A stretch of 64,000 bases of DNA from assembly GCA_020849765.1 (NCBI GenBank), contig JADLAY010000069.1:248001-312000 (forward strand). Direction: 5' to 3'. The position numbers and the translations under genes are program-made. The stretch is from Anaerolineae bacterium. GTDB lineage: Bacteria; Chloroflexota; Anaerolineae; Aggregatilineales; Phototrophicaceae. The stretch's first letter is position 1; each line of letters starts with the position of its first letter. A model generated the notes under the pieces. It saw nothing but the letters and a program-made list of their open reading frames with translations. It was not told the origin of the DNA and searched no databases. Of the stretch, positions 52,433 through 61,543 are shown piece by piece.

Positions 52433-52839
52433 AGATCCCTCAAGCGTGGTTAGGTGATTGTGCCAGCGAAATTCGCAGGAAAAACCTGCCGCCTCCTGCG
52501 ATGGTCGATATTTACGTTAGATCATAAGTCCTATCGTAAAACTAAAACGTTGTGGAATAATCAGCCTCGCTTCCTTTCACGATGCTAACAACCCTGAACT
52601 TGTCGACCATCCATTTATTCAGCCAGCGACTCATCCTCATCAAATGCCCCGATTCATGCCCGAAGAATTGAGTAACCTGAGAATTTGTATACGAAATCAA
52701 TTCTTTGTGGTACTTAAATCCTAGCCAGAACATTGACCCGTGAAATGTGTAAATGATATGATGCGGAACAGTTGACAGGGAATTGAACGCCAAATCTCGG
52801 TTAACGCTAAGTTAATGTATCATAGCAGGAGCTACATCT
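52433..52839. other. AT-rich intergenic region before the GH5 gene
   Basis: About 400 bases, lower in GC than the surrounding genes. It contains one short open frame on the minus strand (annotated separately as a possible glycosyltransferase fragment) and the ribosome site of the GH5 gene. The composition suggests promoter sequence or recently acquired DNA. Confidence 0.5.
52542..52793 (-). pseudogene. Possible glycosyltransferase fragment in AT-rich DNA
   Basis: The open frame is 83 codons. It contains IIYTFHGSMFWLGFKY and a later WLNKWMVDKFRVVSIVKGSE, which resemble the acceptor-domain strand and the following helix/strand of GT4 glycosyltransferases (the VVxVSxxE type pattern). It starts abruptly, has no clear ribosome site and stops after the first domain. 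The low GC content differs from its neighbours. Most likely it is a remnant of a glycosyltransferase gene. A chance open frame is possible. Confidence 0.35.
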
Positions 52840-55644
52840 ATGCAAATGGGCAAACGCGGTCAACACCACTCCTGGCGTCGTCTTGTGATCATTGCCATAA
52901 GTGCGCTGGCGCTCGTCCAACTGCTGGCGCCCTCCGCGGTTGCGCAAGGGGCAACCCAGATTCCGGCTACCATCCGCAATGCCATGCTCAAGGGCGGTGT
53001 CGCTCTTGTCTTTGGTTGTTACGACTCCGATCACCCGGACATGGATGAATTCGATGCGGAGCTGCCGGTCATCGCAGCGGCGGGCATCGGCCATGTGCGC
53101 TACACCTGCTCGATGGATGTGCTGGAAAACGGCACCACCGGGCGCGTGCGTGACGATCGTTACGCCAAGGTGCTTGAATTCGTCAACCTGGCCTGGTCTT
53201 ACGGCCTGGTGACGACGGTCGACGTGCACAACATGGGCATGCGCGAATGCGCCGGGTGCGATTGGACCAACAACTACATGTGGGGCGTGGGCAATCCGCA
53301 GATGGAAGCCCGTCACACTGGCGTTGTCACGGATCTCGCAGCCAGACTCTATCGCGATGTCCCGCGCGACCGTTTCGTCTTCCAACCCGCCAATGAACCC
53401 ATCGATCAGCCGACCTGGTACGACTACCAGCGCCGGATGTTCTCGAGCATTCGCTCGGCCTGCCCGGACTGCACCATCATGGTCATGGCCAGTGATTGGC
53501 AGGGTGTCGAATCGACAGTCTACAACTTGGACGTGTCGAGCTTCTCCCAGCCCTTCATCGTCGACGTACACTTCTACGATCCGCTGGGATTGACGCACTG
53601 CTCATTCCCCGGCCAGGCGAATACCTGCCCAGGGAAAAACTGGCCGGGCAACTACGATGACTGGCGAGGCACGACCTATTACGATAAGGCGTGGGTGGCC
53701 TCCTATTTTGCTCCACTCTGGCAGTGGCGCGATCAGCGCGGTGTGTTCGTCAACATCGGCGAGTTCGGCACTGCCGAAGCGCTGAATGAAGATGTGCGCG
53801 CACGCTATTTAGGTGATGTGGCTTCCATCTTCCGCGCCAATGGATCAGGCTTCACCGCTTTCGAGTGGTACCGCAACTTTGGCATCAAGCAGCATCCCAA
53901 GGTCGTGAGCGCTATGTTCAGCAACCAGGGTAATCCGCAACCGACGGCGGTGCCGCCCACGACGGTGCCGGAGACCACGGCCCAGCCTACGACGGTTCCG
54001 CCGACGACTGTGGCGCCGACGGCTGTGGTTCCGACTCAACCGGTGCCAACGCAGGCTCAGCCGACCGCTCGCCCGACGCAAATCGTCGGCGGGCCTACGG
54101 AAGGCGCGGTGATCAGCAGCTTCACGCTCATCAACACCGATACCCAGCAGCCTGTGGCCGGCTTCGATCCTATCCCTGCGGGCGCGACCATCTCGCTGCC
54201 TGTCCAGGGCTGGAACTACGCCTTGCGGGCTAATGTCTCTGGCACGCCGGGGAGCGTCGTCTTCGGGGTCAACGGCCAGACCAACTACAGCGTCGATCCG
54301 GCGGCACCCTATTCGCTCGACGGTGAAAACGGCGGCGTCTACTACAACAGCTGGCTTGGCAACGGCACGCATACCATCACGGCGACGCCTTTCAGCGGCG
54401 CATGGGCCAGCGGAACGCCGGGCGTCACCTACTCGCTGACGTTGACTATCACCGATCAGCCGGTGCAACAGCCTCCGACGACCGTGGCGCCGACAGCTGT
54501 GGTTCCGACCACTGTGCCGCCGACAACGGTTCCGCCGACTGCCGTCGTGCCGACGACCGTGCCGCAGCCGACCGACATCCCTGTCGGTGGTGGCGACCTG
54601 CTCGTCCGCGCAACATCGAGCACGCAGCAAGCGCTGCCCGGCGAGACCATCTACATTGATCTGGTGCTGGAGAACCCGCAGCTTGCTGGCGGCGGCAGTA
54701 TCCTGGCTCTGGAAGCGAACTGCGCCTTGCAGCCGGTGGGTATTCTGTTCGGGCAGACAGTCTCCGGTGGCCCGGCCTTCGGCCAGGATGCGGTGACCGT
54801 CAACACGTCGTTCCGTCCGGATAGCACGTTCACCTACGCTACGTCGCAGACGAACGGCACGCCCGTTACCAGCAGCGGTGTCGTCATGACCGCCACGGTT
54901 GCGGCGCTCGGCCCCGGCTCGGCAACATTGAGCTGCACGATCACGGCCATCAATGGCAATCGCGAGAACGTGCAGGTCACCTATGAACCCGTCTCCATCC
55001 TGGTGAGTGAAGCGCCTGCGCCGACCAGCGCACCGGCAACGACCGTGCCGCCAACGGCGGTGCCACCCACGCAGGTTCCGCCGACTGCCGTGCCGCCAAC
55101 CGCGGTGCCGCCCACGCAGGTTTCGCCGACCGTCGTCGTCCCGACCCAGGTCGAACCGACGGTTGATCCCGACGTCTGCACGGAAACGACGGGTACCATC
55201 TCCGGTGTTGCTCTTCGCTCCCACGCAGCCGACGATGGCATCACGGTCTCGCTGCTGGACAGCAACGGACAGGTTGTGGCCACAGCGACCACGGAAGCGG
55301 ACGGCAGCTTCGTCCTGACCGGCGTCCCGGCTGGCACCTACAGCATCGTGGCAGAAGCTGAAAGCCACCTGCCCGCTCAGGGTACACTGACGGTCGCCGA
55401 CTGCTTGACCACAAGCAAACCCGAGGTCGTGCTTCCGGCCGGCTATCTGGTGCTCAAGGAGCAGCCCGTCATCGATGAACTGGATGTGGTGCAGCTCGCC
55501 GTCTCCTACGGTCAGACCACCGGTGACGCGCTGAGCGCCGACCTGGATGAGAATGGTCGTGTCGGTATCGGCGACCTGCTCGCCATCGCTGAGAACCTGC
55601 GTCTCACTGGCCCGGTTGATTGGGGCGATACCCAGCCGCAATAA
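52840..55644 (+). CDS. Secreted GH5-type glycosidase with accessory domains and a dockerin-like C-terminus
   Basis: The protein has 934 residues and a signal peptide (about 1-36). A GH5-like barrel (about 40-360) has the acid/base Glu186 in FQPANEPID and the nucleophile Glu308 in NIGEFGT. Three Thr/Pro/Val linkers (TVPPTTVAPTAVVP type) separate a beta domain (about 420-540), a cohesin-like beta domain (about 585-725) and a carboxypeptidase-regulatory-like domain (about 785-855). The end reads LDVVQLAVSYG, then ADLDENGRVGIGDLLAIAENL, a dockerin-like duplicated calcium motif with its DxNxDGxV pattern partly kept. It should act on beta-glucan or mannan outside the cell. A GGAG site precedes the ATG. 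Confidence 0.85.
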   Translation: MQMGKRGQHHSWRRLVIIAISALALVQLLAPSAVAQGATQIPATIRNAMLKGGVALVFGCYDSDHPDMDEFDAELPVIAAAGIGHVRYTCSMDVLENGTTGRVRDDRYAKVLEFVNLAWSYGLVTTVDVHNMGMRECAGCDWTNNYMWGVGNPQMEARHTGVVTDLAARLYRDVPRDRFVFQPANEPIDQPTWYDYQRRMFSSIRSACPDCTIMVMASDWQGVESTVYNLDVSSFSQPFIVDVHFYDPLGLTHCSFPGQANTCPGKNWPGNYDDWRGTTYYDKAWVASYFAPLWQWRDQRGVFVNIGEFGTAEALNEDVRARYLGDVASIFRANGSGFTAFEWYRNFGIKQHPKVVSAMFSNQGNPQPTAVPPTTVPETTAQPTTVPPTTVAPTAVVPTQPVPTQAQPTARPTQIVGGPTEGAVISSFTLINTDTQQPVAGFDPIPAGATISLPVQGWNYALRANVSGTPGSVVFGVNGQTNYSVDPAAPYSLDGENGGVYYNSWLGNGTHTITATPFSGAWASGTPGVTYSLTLTITDQPVQQPPTTVAPTAVVPTTVPPTTVPPTAVVPTTVPQPTDIPVGGGDLLVRATSSTQQALPGETIYIDLVLENPQLAGGGSILALEANCALQPVGILFGQTVSGGPAFGQDAVTVNTSFRPDSTFTYATSQTNGTPVTSSGVVMTATVAALGPGSATLSCTITAINGNRENVQVTYEPVSILVSEAPAPTSAPATTVPPTAVPPTQVPPTAVPPTAVPPTQVSPTVVVPTQVEPTVDPDVCTETTGTISGVALRSHAADDGITVSLLDSNGQVVATATTEADGSFVLTGVPAGTYSIVAEAESHLPAQGTLTVADCLTTSKPEVVLPAGYLVLKEQPVIDELDVVQLAVSYGQTTGDALSADLDENGRVGIGDLLAIAENLRLTGPVDWGDTQPQ

Positions 55645-55677
55645 GCCAGAGGCATGATACTCAGGTAACGAAGGAAG

Positions 55678-55712
55678 AACCCCGCACCGTCGAAGTGTGC
55701 GGGGTTCTTTTT
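55678..55712 (+). terminator. Rho-independent terminator of the GH5 gene
   Basis: AACCCCGCAC and GTGCGGGGTT form a ten-pair stem with a nine-base loop, followed by CTTTTTAG. It lies 34 bases after the GH5 stop codon. Confidence 0.88.
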
Positions 55713-56394
55713 AGTCCATTTTGTGAGTAGATAGGAACTACTCCTTTTCCTAGATAGTACAAACGACATTATTATTTCAGAGCAATAAAAAACGTAAATT
55801 CGCCCCCCACACAAGACCAGGATTTCTTTACATTATTTAGGTAGCTGTAAGGAAATGGCCACGCTAGCCAAAGCATGGCAACGGCCCATTATGCCTACCT
55901 GACTACTCGCCATTTTCGCGCCGGAAGCCACAGTTCAGTGCATTTAAACCCACGTACAACTTCAGGGCCAGCATGTGGTTTTTCGCGCGTTTTTTCACAA
56001 AAAGGGCTCATTTTGTGTCGATTCGTGACCAAATTCACGAATCCAAGCCCGAAATGCAACCCATTTGAAATGATGCTAAATCGTAGTCCAGAAGATCGGC
56101 GGACCACAAACGGCTAGCAATTCTTTTGGTCGATTTTGATATCCGGTGCAGGACCACGCCGTCATCCCTTGCATGACCCGATACGCTGGTTGCTTCTTCC
56201 TACACTGTTTCGAACCTCGCACAAATCCTGGACGCCAGCAACCCCCTTTCAGGTTTTAGCCATAAGCAAGGCCCGATCAATAAGCTGACAATGTGTAATT
56301 CGCCACATTTCGTGTTGGTGTTGCCTACACGGCCTAATTTTCGAGGGTTTTATTCACCCTGGTCGATGGTTCTATTTCGCAGGGGGAGCTTGGT
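55713..56394. other. Long intergenic region with several inverted repeats
   Basis: About 680 bases without a supported gene. Short open frames occur on both strands but lack domains. It holds several inverted repeats, of which two lie side by side at 55996-56043, and a further one around 55825-55860. A GGGGGAG site for the large surface protein is at its end. It probably contains the promoter and operators of that gene. Confidence 0.5.
55996..56043. promoter_or_regulatory. Pair of adjacent inverted repeats, possible operators or small hairpins
   Basis: CACAAAA and TTTTGTG (55996-56017) pair around an eight-base loop. Two bases later GATTCGTG and CACGAATC (56020-56043) pair over eight bases with an eight-base spacer. 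Such closely spaced repeats suit binding of one or two dimeric regulators. No specific regulator can be named. Confidence 0.4.
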
Positions 56395-59300
56395 ATGTCT
56401 ACCCATCTCAGTACTCGAGGAGTGCCCACCGCAGGGCAAGACCCAAGACGCCGGGAACGCGGTATCGCCGTGTTGCTGGTCGTTTTGTTGTCGATCCTGG
56501 CGTTGGGCGGTGTCTTGATCACGCAGTATCAGGGCGGGCAGGTCGACGGTATTCCGCTTGACCATTCGGTCTCTGCTCCAGAGAACCCGGTCGTGCTCGA
56601 GAACCAGCAAACCGGGACGGATGCGTGGAAGTCCCCGAACATGGATAACTACGCGCAGACGTTGTTGCTGCTTCGCAATCAGAGCGAAGCGTACCGGCGC
56701 AGCTATGCGGACTCGGGAGGCGCTTTCGCGCAGACGTCACAGTGGACGCGTACGAAAGAGCTGGAAGGTTATGCCAGCCGCAGCAGCATCAACAAAGGCC
56801 AATCCATCACCTTCCACGTGAGTTCAAGCATTGGCGCATACAACCTGCGCGTTTATCGTCAGGGGTGGTACAACGGCACCGGCGGCACGCAGGTCGCCGA
56901 AGTGCTGAATCTCCCCGGCAACTTCTACTCAGCACCCGCGCCCGACCCGGTCACGGGGATGGTTGCGTTGACGTGGCCGACGGCATATACCCTGCAAACC
57001 ACGTCGAGCTGGGTGAGCGGCGTCTACCTTGCTCGCCTGACGCCCGTGGGCAATGAGAACTACGTCTCTTACATTATTTTCATCGTGCGCGACGACAACC
57101 GCTCTGCCGATATCGTCTACCAACTCCCCCTGACGACTTCGCAGGCTTACAACGAATGGGGCGGCAAGAGTCTTTACGACTACAACTCGCCTGGCGGACG
57201 CGCCTCCAAGGTCTCCTTCGACCGGCCATATACTCAGAACGACGGCGCCGGGCTTTACTTCCCTCACGACTATCTGATGGTGTTGTGGCTGGAGAAAGAA
57301 GGCTACGACGTCAAGTACATCTCCAGTGAAGACATGGAGGCAAACCCGAACATCTTGACTGGTTCTAAGATGTTCCTGTCGAACTTCCATGACGAGTACT
57401 GGTCGATGACCATGTACAACAACATCATCAACGCCCGAAACAGTGGCATTGATGCAGCCTTCTTCACGTCGAACAACATCTACTGGCAGATACGCTTCGA
57501 AGCATCGGCGAGTGGCGTCGCAAACCGCATCATAGTCTGCTACAAAGATGCCAACAGCGACCCGATGCACAACATCAACCCCCTGTTGACCACGGTGCTC
57601 TTCCGAGACGTCGGCATGCCGGAGAATGAATTCCTGGGGGTGATGTTCGACAACCTGATGGGCTATGGTGAATACCGGCCCTGGGTCGTCGCCAATGCCA
57701 GCCACTGGTTCTACGCCGGTACAGGCTTGCAGAACGGCGATCAGATTGACAAGCTCGTCGGCTATGAAGTCGACCGTTACTTCAACAACGGGCGAGCACC
57801 AGCGAACGTCACCCTGCTGTCGAACTCTCCCTATGTCAATCCCAGTCTGCAAGTCGATAGCTTGCACGAAGCGGCGATCTATCAGGCGGCCAGCGGCGCC
57901 TACGTCTTCAATGCCTCGACCAACTACTGGTCTCAGATGCTGATAGGAAGCTGGATTTGGCCGCACGATGTGCGTGTCGAGCAGATGACGCGCAACGTCC
58001 TTAATCGAATGATCGTCACAGGGGGCACTGAAGTCACCAATACCCCTTCCCTGACGCCGACCACAGTGCCGTCGTCGACGCCGCTGCCGAATAATCTCAG
58101 CTTCTACAGGGGTATCAACCTGGGTGGTAGCGCCCTGGTACTCGACGCCAACAACTGGGAAGGCAACACGGCGCCCAACTTCACGACCAATGGTACGGCA
58201 TCGTCGGCGCCCTGGCTGCCTCTGACTCCGACGGCGTCCGGCACGCTGGCAGACATGCTCCATTCCTTCGTCCAGCACTGGGCGCACAGTATCGTGATGA
58301 GCAACGTGCCGACGGGGACCTACAACGTCTATGTCTACGCGATACAGTCGTGGGCCGATCCGAATGTCGCACCCTTCAGTATCTCGCTTGAGGGGCAGAC
58401 CGTTCAGTCGAACATCGTGATCAGCAACGCCGGTCAGTGGGTCAAGCTTGGGCCGTATCAGGTGACGATCACCGACGGTACGCTCAACCTGGGCACGAAC
58501 GGCTACCAGCCCAATCTGTCGGGTCTCGAACTCTGGCGCTACACCTCTGGTGGCAATCCGACCAACACGCCGGTTCCGGCGACGAATACGCCCGTGCCCG
58601 CGACGAGTACATCCGTGCCTGCGACGAGCACGCCTGTCCCGGCAACGAGTACATCCGTGCCGTCGACCAACACGCCCGTGCCAGCGACGAACACACCGGT
58701 TGCAGCGACCAATACACCGCTGCCGCCGACGAACACACCCGTTCCGCCGACGAGCACACCGCTGCCGTCCGATGTCATCTTCGCCAACGGCTTCGAGTCG
58801 GGTAACTTCACTGGGTGGACGTCATCCACCACAGGCGGAACCGACCTGAGTGTCACCGCTGCGGCAGCGCTCAAGGGCAGCTTCGGCATGTCTGCGCTCA
58901 TCAATGACAACACGGCAATCTACGTGACGGATGATCTGCCGACAGCCGAGACACGCTATCGCGCTCGCTTCTACTTCGATCCCAACTCGATCGTGATGGC
59001 GAACAATGATGCCCATCAGATCTTCATGGGCTATACCACCGGCAATACGACGGCGGTGCTGCGCATCGAGTTCCGTTACAGCAGCGGCAACTACCAGATT
59101 CGTGCGGGCGTGCTCAATGACGCCAGCACCTTCACCAACACATCGTACTTCACCATCAGCGATGCTCCTCATTACATCGAGCTTGACTGGAAAGCATCGA
59201 CGGCTGCGGGTGCGAACAACGGTGGTGTCACACTCTGGATCGATGGTACGCAACAGGCTGCCATCACGACTCTGGACAACGATACACGACGTATCGAACG

Positions 59301-61470
59301 AGCAAGGCTGGGTGCCGTTGAAGGGATCGATACCGGTACGCGCGGCACGTACTACTTCGACTCGTTCGAGTCGCGCCGCACGACCTACATCGGCCCGGAT
59401 ACGTCGACGACGAACCCGACCAATACGCCGGTGCCGCCCACGAACACGCCGATCCCGGCCACCAATACGCCTGCTCCAGCGACCAACACACCGGTTCCGG
59501 CGACGAATACGCCTGCTCCGGCGACCAACACGCCGGTGCCAGCCACGAGCACCCCACTTCCGGGCGGCGATACCTTCTATCGTGCGGTGAACCTGGGTGG
59601 TGATGCACTCGTGATCGACAGCAACAACTGGGAAGCCAAGACTGCGACCAACTTCACGACCAATGGCTTCGAAGCATGCAACCCGTGGACGCCGCTCAAC
59701 CCGACGACGGACGCGAATCGCACGACGATGATCCGCTGCCACGTCCAGCATTGGGCCCATGCCCTGGCGATGAGCAGCGTGCCCAGCGGCACCTACAGCG
59801 TCTACCTGTATGCGTGGCAGGATTGGAACGACCCCAGCGCGAGCGCGTTCAGCGTGGCGCTCGAAGGTCAGACCGTTCAGACCAACGTACTGCTCAATCA
59901 GGCGGGCCAGTGGATCAAGCTGGGGCCGTGGACGGCCAACATCACCGACGGCACGATCAACGTGACGACGAATGGTGGTCTGCCCAATATCTCCGGTTTC
60001 GAGGTCTGGCGCGTGGGCGGCGGTAGCTCCCCGACGAGTACGCCGGTGCCAGCGACGAACACGCCTGTCCCGCCAACCAATACGCCGGTTCCGGCGACGA
60101 ATACGCCGATCCCGGCCACCAATACGCCCGTGCCGCCGACGAACACACCGATCCCCGGCACCACCAATACACCGGTTCCGCCGACGAACACGCCGGCTCC
60201 GGCGACCAATACACCAGTGCCGCCGACGAGCACGCCGGTACCGACCCTGCCGCCGTTCCCGACGCCGACGCCGGTGCCAGCGACCAACACGCCGGTGCCG
60301 CCGACGAATACGCCGGTGCCGGGTGGGAGTCCAACCTTCTACCGGGCGATCAACCTGGGTGGTAACGCGATCGTGATCGATGGCAACAGCTGGGAAGCCC
60401 AGACGGCGACCAACTACACGACCAACGGTACCGCCGCCTGCAACCCGTGGACGCCGCTCAACCCGAGCACGGATACCAATCGTGCGACGATGATCAGCTG
60501 CTACGTCCAGCATTGGGCGCATGCGCTGGCGATGAGCAGCGTGCCCAGTGGCAGCTACACGATTTACCTGTATGCCTGGCAGGATTGGAATGACCCCAGC
60601 GCGAGCGCATTCAGCGTCTCGATCGAGGGCCAGACCGTTCAGTCGAACATCCTGCTCAATCAGGCCGGTCAGTGGGTCAAGCTGGGGCCATGGACGACCA
60701 ACATCACCGATGGCACGATCAATGTGACGACGAATGGTGGTCTGCCCAATCTGTCCGGCTTCGAGGTCTGGCGCGGTAGTGGTGGGAGCTCACCGACGAA
60801 TACGCCCGTGCCCGTGACCAACACGCCGGTTCCGCCGACGAACACACCTGTGCCGGGCGCTACCAACACGCCCGTGCCGACCCTGCCGCCGTTCTCGTCG
60901 CCGACGCCGGTTCCGGCTACCAACACGCCCAACCCGGTGGCGACGAACACACCGGTGCCAGCGCCGACCAACACACCTATCCCGGCAGCGACGAACACGC
61001 CGGTGCCGGGTGGGAGTGCAACCTTCTACCGGGCGATCAACCTGGGTGGTAACGCGATCGTGGTCGATGGCAACAGCTGGGAAGCCCAGACGGCGACCAA
61101 CTACACGACCAACGGTACCGCCGCCTGCAACCCGTGGACGCCGCTCAACCCGAGCACGGATACCAACCGCGCGACGATGATCAGCTGCTACGTCCAGCAT
61201 TGGGCTCACGTCCTGACGATGAGCAGCGTCCCCAACGGCACCTACCGAGTCTACCTGTATGCATGGCAGGACTGGAATGATCCGAACGCAGCAGCGTTCC
61301 GCGTCCAGTTGGAAGGGCAGGTCGTTCAGTCGAACATCCTGCTCAGCCAGGCCGGTCAGTGGGTGAAACTCGGCCCGTTCGATGCAGCTATCACCGATGG
61401 CACGGTCAGCATTGCCACCGATGGTGGGTTGCCCAACCTGTCCGGCCTTGAGGTCTGGCGTGTGAACTAA
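56395..61470 (+). CDS. Large exported repeat protein with dimethylformamidase-like N-domain and carbohydrate-binding-like repeats
   Basis: The protein has 1691 residues. A TM segment or signal anchor (about 23-46) is followed by a domain at 115-545. There, segments such as YNLRVYRQGWYNGTGGT and SQAYNEWGGKSLYDY resemble the beta subunit of N,N-dimethylformamidase-type proteins; enzyme activity is not shown. Next come four copies of a beta domain of about 145 residues (nucleotides 58099-58548, 59572-60012, 60334-60777, 61021-61467) starting FYRxINLGGxAxVxDxNxWE and ending NLSGLEVWR. A concanavalin/LamG-like domain (58765-59394) stands between copies one and two. All are joined by TNTPVPxT linkers. 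It is probably a surface adhesin that binds sugars. Confidence 0.85.
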   Translation: MSTHLSTRGVPTAGQDPRRRERGIAVLLVVLLSILALGGVLITQYQGGQVDGIPLDHSVSAPENPVVLENQQTGTDAWKSPNMDNYAQTLLLLRNQSEAYRRSYADSGGAFAQTSQWTRTKELEGYASRSSINKGQSITFHVSSSIGAYNLRVYRQGWYNGTGGTQVAEVLNLPGNFYSAPAPDPVTGMVALTWPTAYTLQTTSSWVSGVYLARLTPVGNENYVSYIIFIVRDDNRSADIVYQLPLTTSQAYNEWGGKSLYDYNSPGGRASKVSFDRPYTQNDGAGLYFPHDYLMVLWLEKEGYDVKYISSEDMEANPNILTGSKMFLSNFHDEYWSMTMYNNIINARNSGIDAAFFTSNNIYWQIRFEASASGVANRIIVCYKDANSDPMHNINPLLTTVLFRDVGMPENEFLGVMFDNLMGYGEYRPWVVANASHWFYAGTGLQNGDQIDKLVGYEVDRYFNNGRAPANVTLLSNSPYVNPSLQVDSLHEAAIYQAASGAYVFNASTNYWSQMLIGSWIWPHDVRVEQMTRNVLNRMIVTGGTEVTNTPSLTPTTVPSSTPLPNNLSFYRGINLGGSALVLDANNWEGNTAPNFTTNGTASSAPWLPLTPTASGTLADMLHSFVQHWAHSIVMSNVPTGTYNVYVYAIQSWADPNVAPFSISLEGQTVQSNIVISNAGQWVKLGPYQVTITDGTLNLGTNGYQPNLSGLELWRYTSGGNPTNTPVPATNTPVPATSTSVPATSTPVPATSTSVPSTNTPVPATNTPVAATNTPLPPTNTPVPPTSTPLPSDVIFANGFESGNFTGWTSSTTGGTDLSVTAAAALKGSFGMSALINDNTAIYVTDDLPTAETRYRARFYFDPNSIVMANNDAHQIFMGYTTGNTTAVLRIEFRYSSGNYQIRAGVLNDASTFTNTSYFTISDAPHYIELDWKASTAAGANNGGVTLWIDGTQQAAITTLDNDTRRIERARLGAVEGIDTGTRGTYYFDSFESRRTTYIGPDTSTTNPTNTPVPPTNTPIPATNTPAPATNTPVPATNTPAPATNTPVPATSTPLPGGDTFYRAVNLGGDALVIDSNNWEAKTATNFTTNGFEACNPWTPLNPTTDANRTTMIRCHVQHWAHALAMSSVPSGTYSVYLYAWQDWNDPSASAFSVALEGQTVQTNVLLNQAGQWIKLGPWTANITDGTINVTTNGGLPNISGFEVWRVGGGSSPTSTPVPATNTPVPPTNTPVPATNTPIPATNTPVPPTNTPIPGTTNTPVPPTNTPAPATNTPVPPTSTPVPTLPPFPTPTPVPATNTPVPPTNTPVPGGSPTFYRAINLGGNAIVIDGNSWEAQTATNYTTNGTAACNPWTPLNPSTDTNRATMISCYVQHWAHALAMSSVPSGSYTIYLYAWQDWNDPSASAFSVSIEGQTVQSNILLNQAGQWVKLGPWTTNITDGTINVTTNGGLPNLSGFEVWRGSGGSSPTNTPVPVTNTPVPPTNTPVPGATNTPVPTLPPFSSPTPVPATNTPNPVATNTPVPAPTNTPIPAATNTPVPGGSATFYRAINLGGNAIVVDGNSWEAQTATNYTTNGTAACNPWTPLNPSTDTNRATMISCYVQHWAHVLTMSSVPNGTYRVYLYAWQDWNDPNAAAFRVQLEGQVVQSNILLSQAGQWVKLGPFDAAITDGTVSIATDGGLPNLSGLEVWRVN
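58099..61467 (+). repeat. Intragenic repeats: four beta-domain copies and TNTPVP linkers
   Basis: Copies three and four are almost identical at DNA level over their first 150 bases or so, and copy two is close to them. Copy one is more diverged. The linkers repeat ACGAACACGCCGGTGCCG-like units. The pattern indicates recent duplication inside the gene and potential for copy-number change by recombination. Confidence 0.85.
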
Positions 61471-61503
61471 GTTTCATCCGCCTGGCACGACAGGTCAGCA
61501 AGC

Positions 61504-61539
61504 AAAAGCCGCCGCACGAAATGTGCGGCGGCTTTTTTT
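61504..61539. terminator. Bidirectional terminator after the large surface protein
   Basis: AAAAGCCGCCGCAC and GTGCGGCGGCTTTT pair over fourteen bases with a five-base loop and a T7 run on the plus strand; the minus strand has TTTTGC. It serves the surface-protein gene and the convergent truB gene. Confidence 0.92.
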
Positions 61540-61543
61540 GTGG

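Noticed and set aside
53845..55641. Long open frame (about 600 codons) antisense to the GH5 gene
   Set aside because: It mirrors the sense gene, is rich in Arg, Asp and Gly from reversed GC-rich codons, and has no domain or ribosome site.
56734..58030. True N,N-dimethylformamidase activity for the giant surface protein
   Set aside because: Only the fold-like segments are recognisable. Membrane anchoring, repeats and lack of a small subunit gene make an enzyme role unsupported.
58822..60522. Long antisense frame (about 566 codons) in the giant surface gene
   Set aside because: It reads the Thr/Pro linkers backwards as Arg-rich repeats. This is an artefact of codon bias and repeats.
60034..61014. 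Short regularly repeated units resembling a CRISPR array
   Set aside because: The units are in frame, encode TNTPVPxT linkers, and have no unique spacers of constant length.
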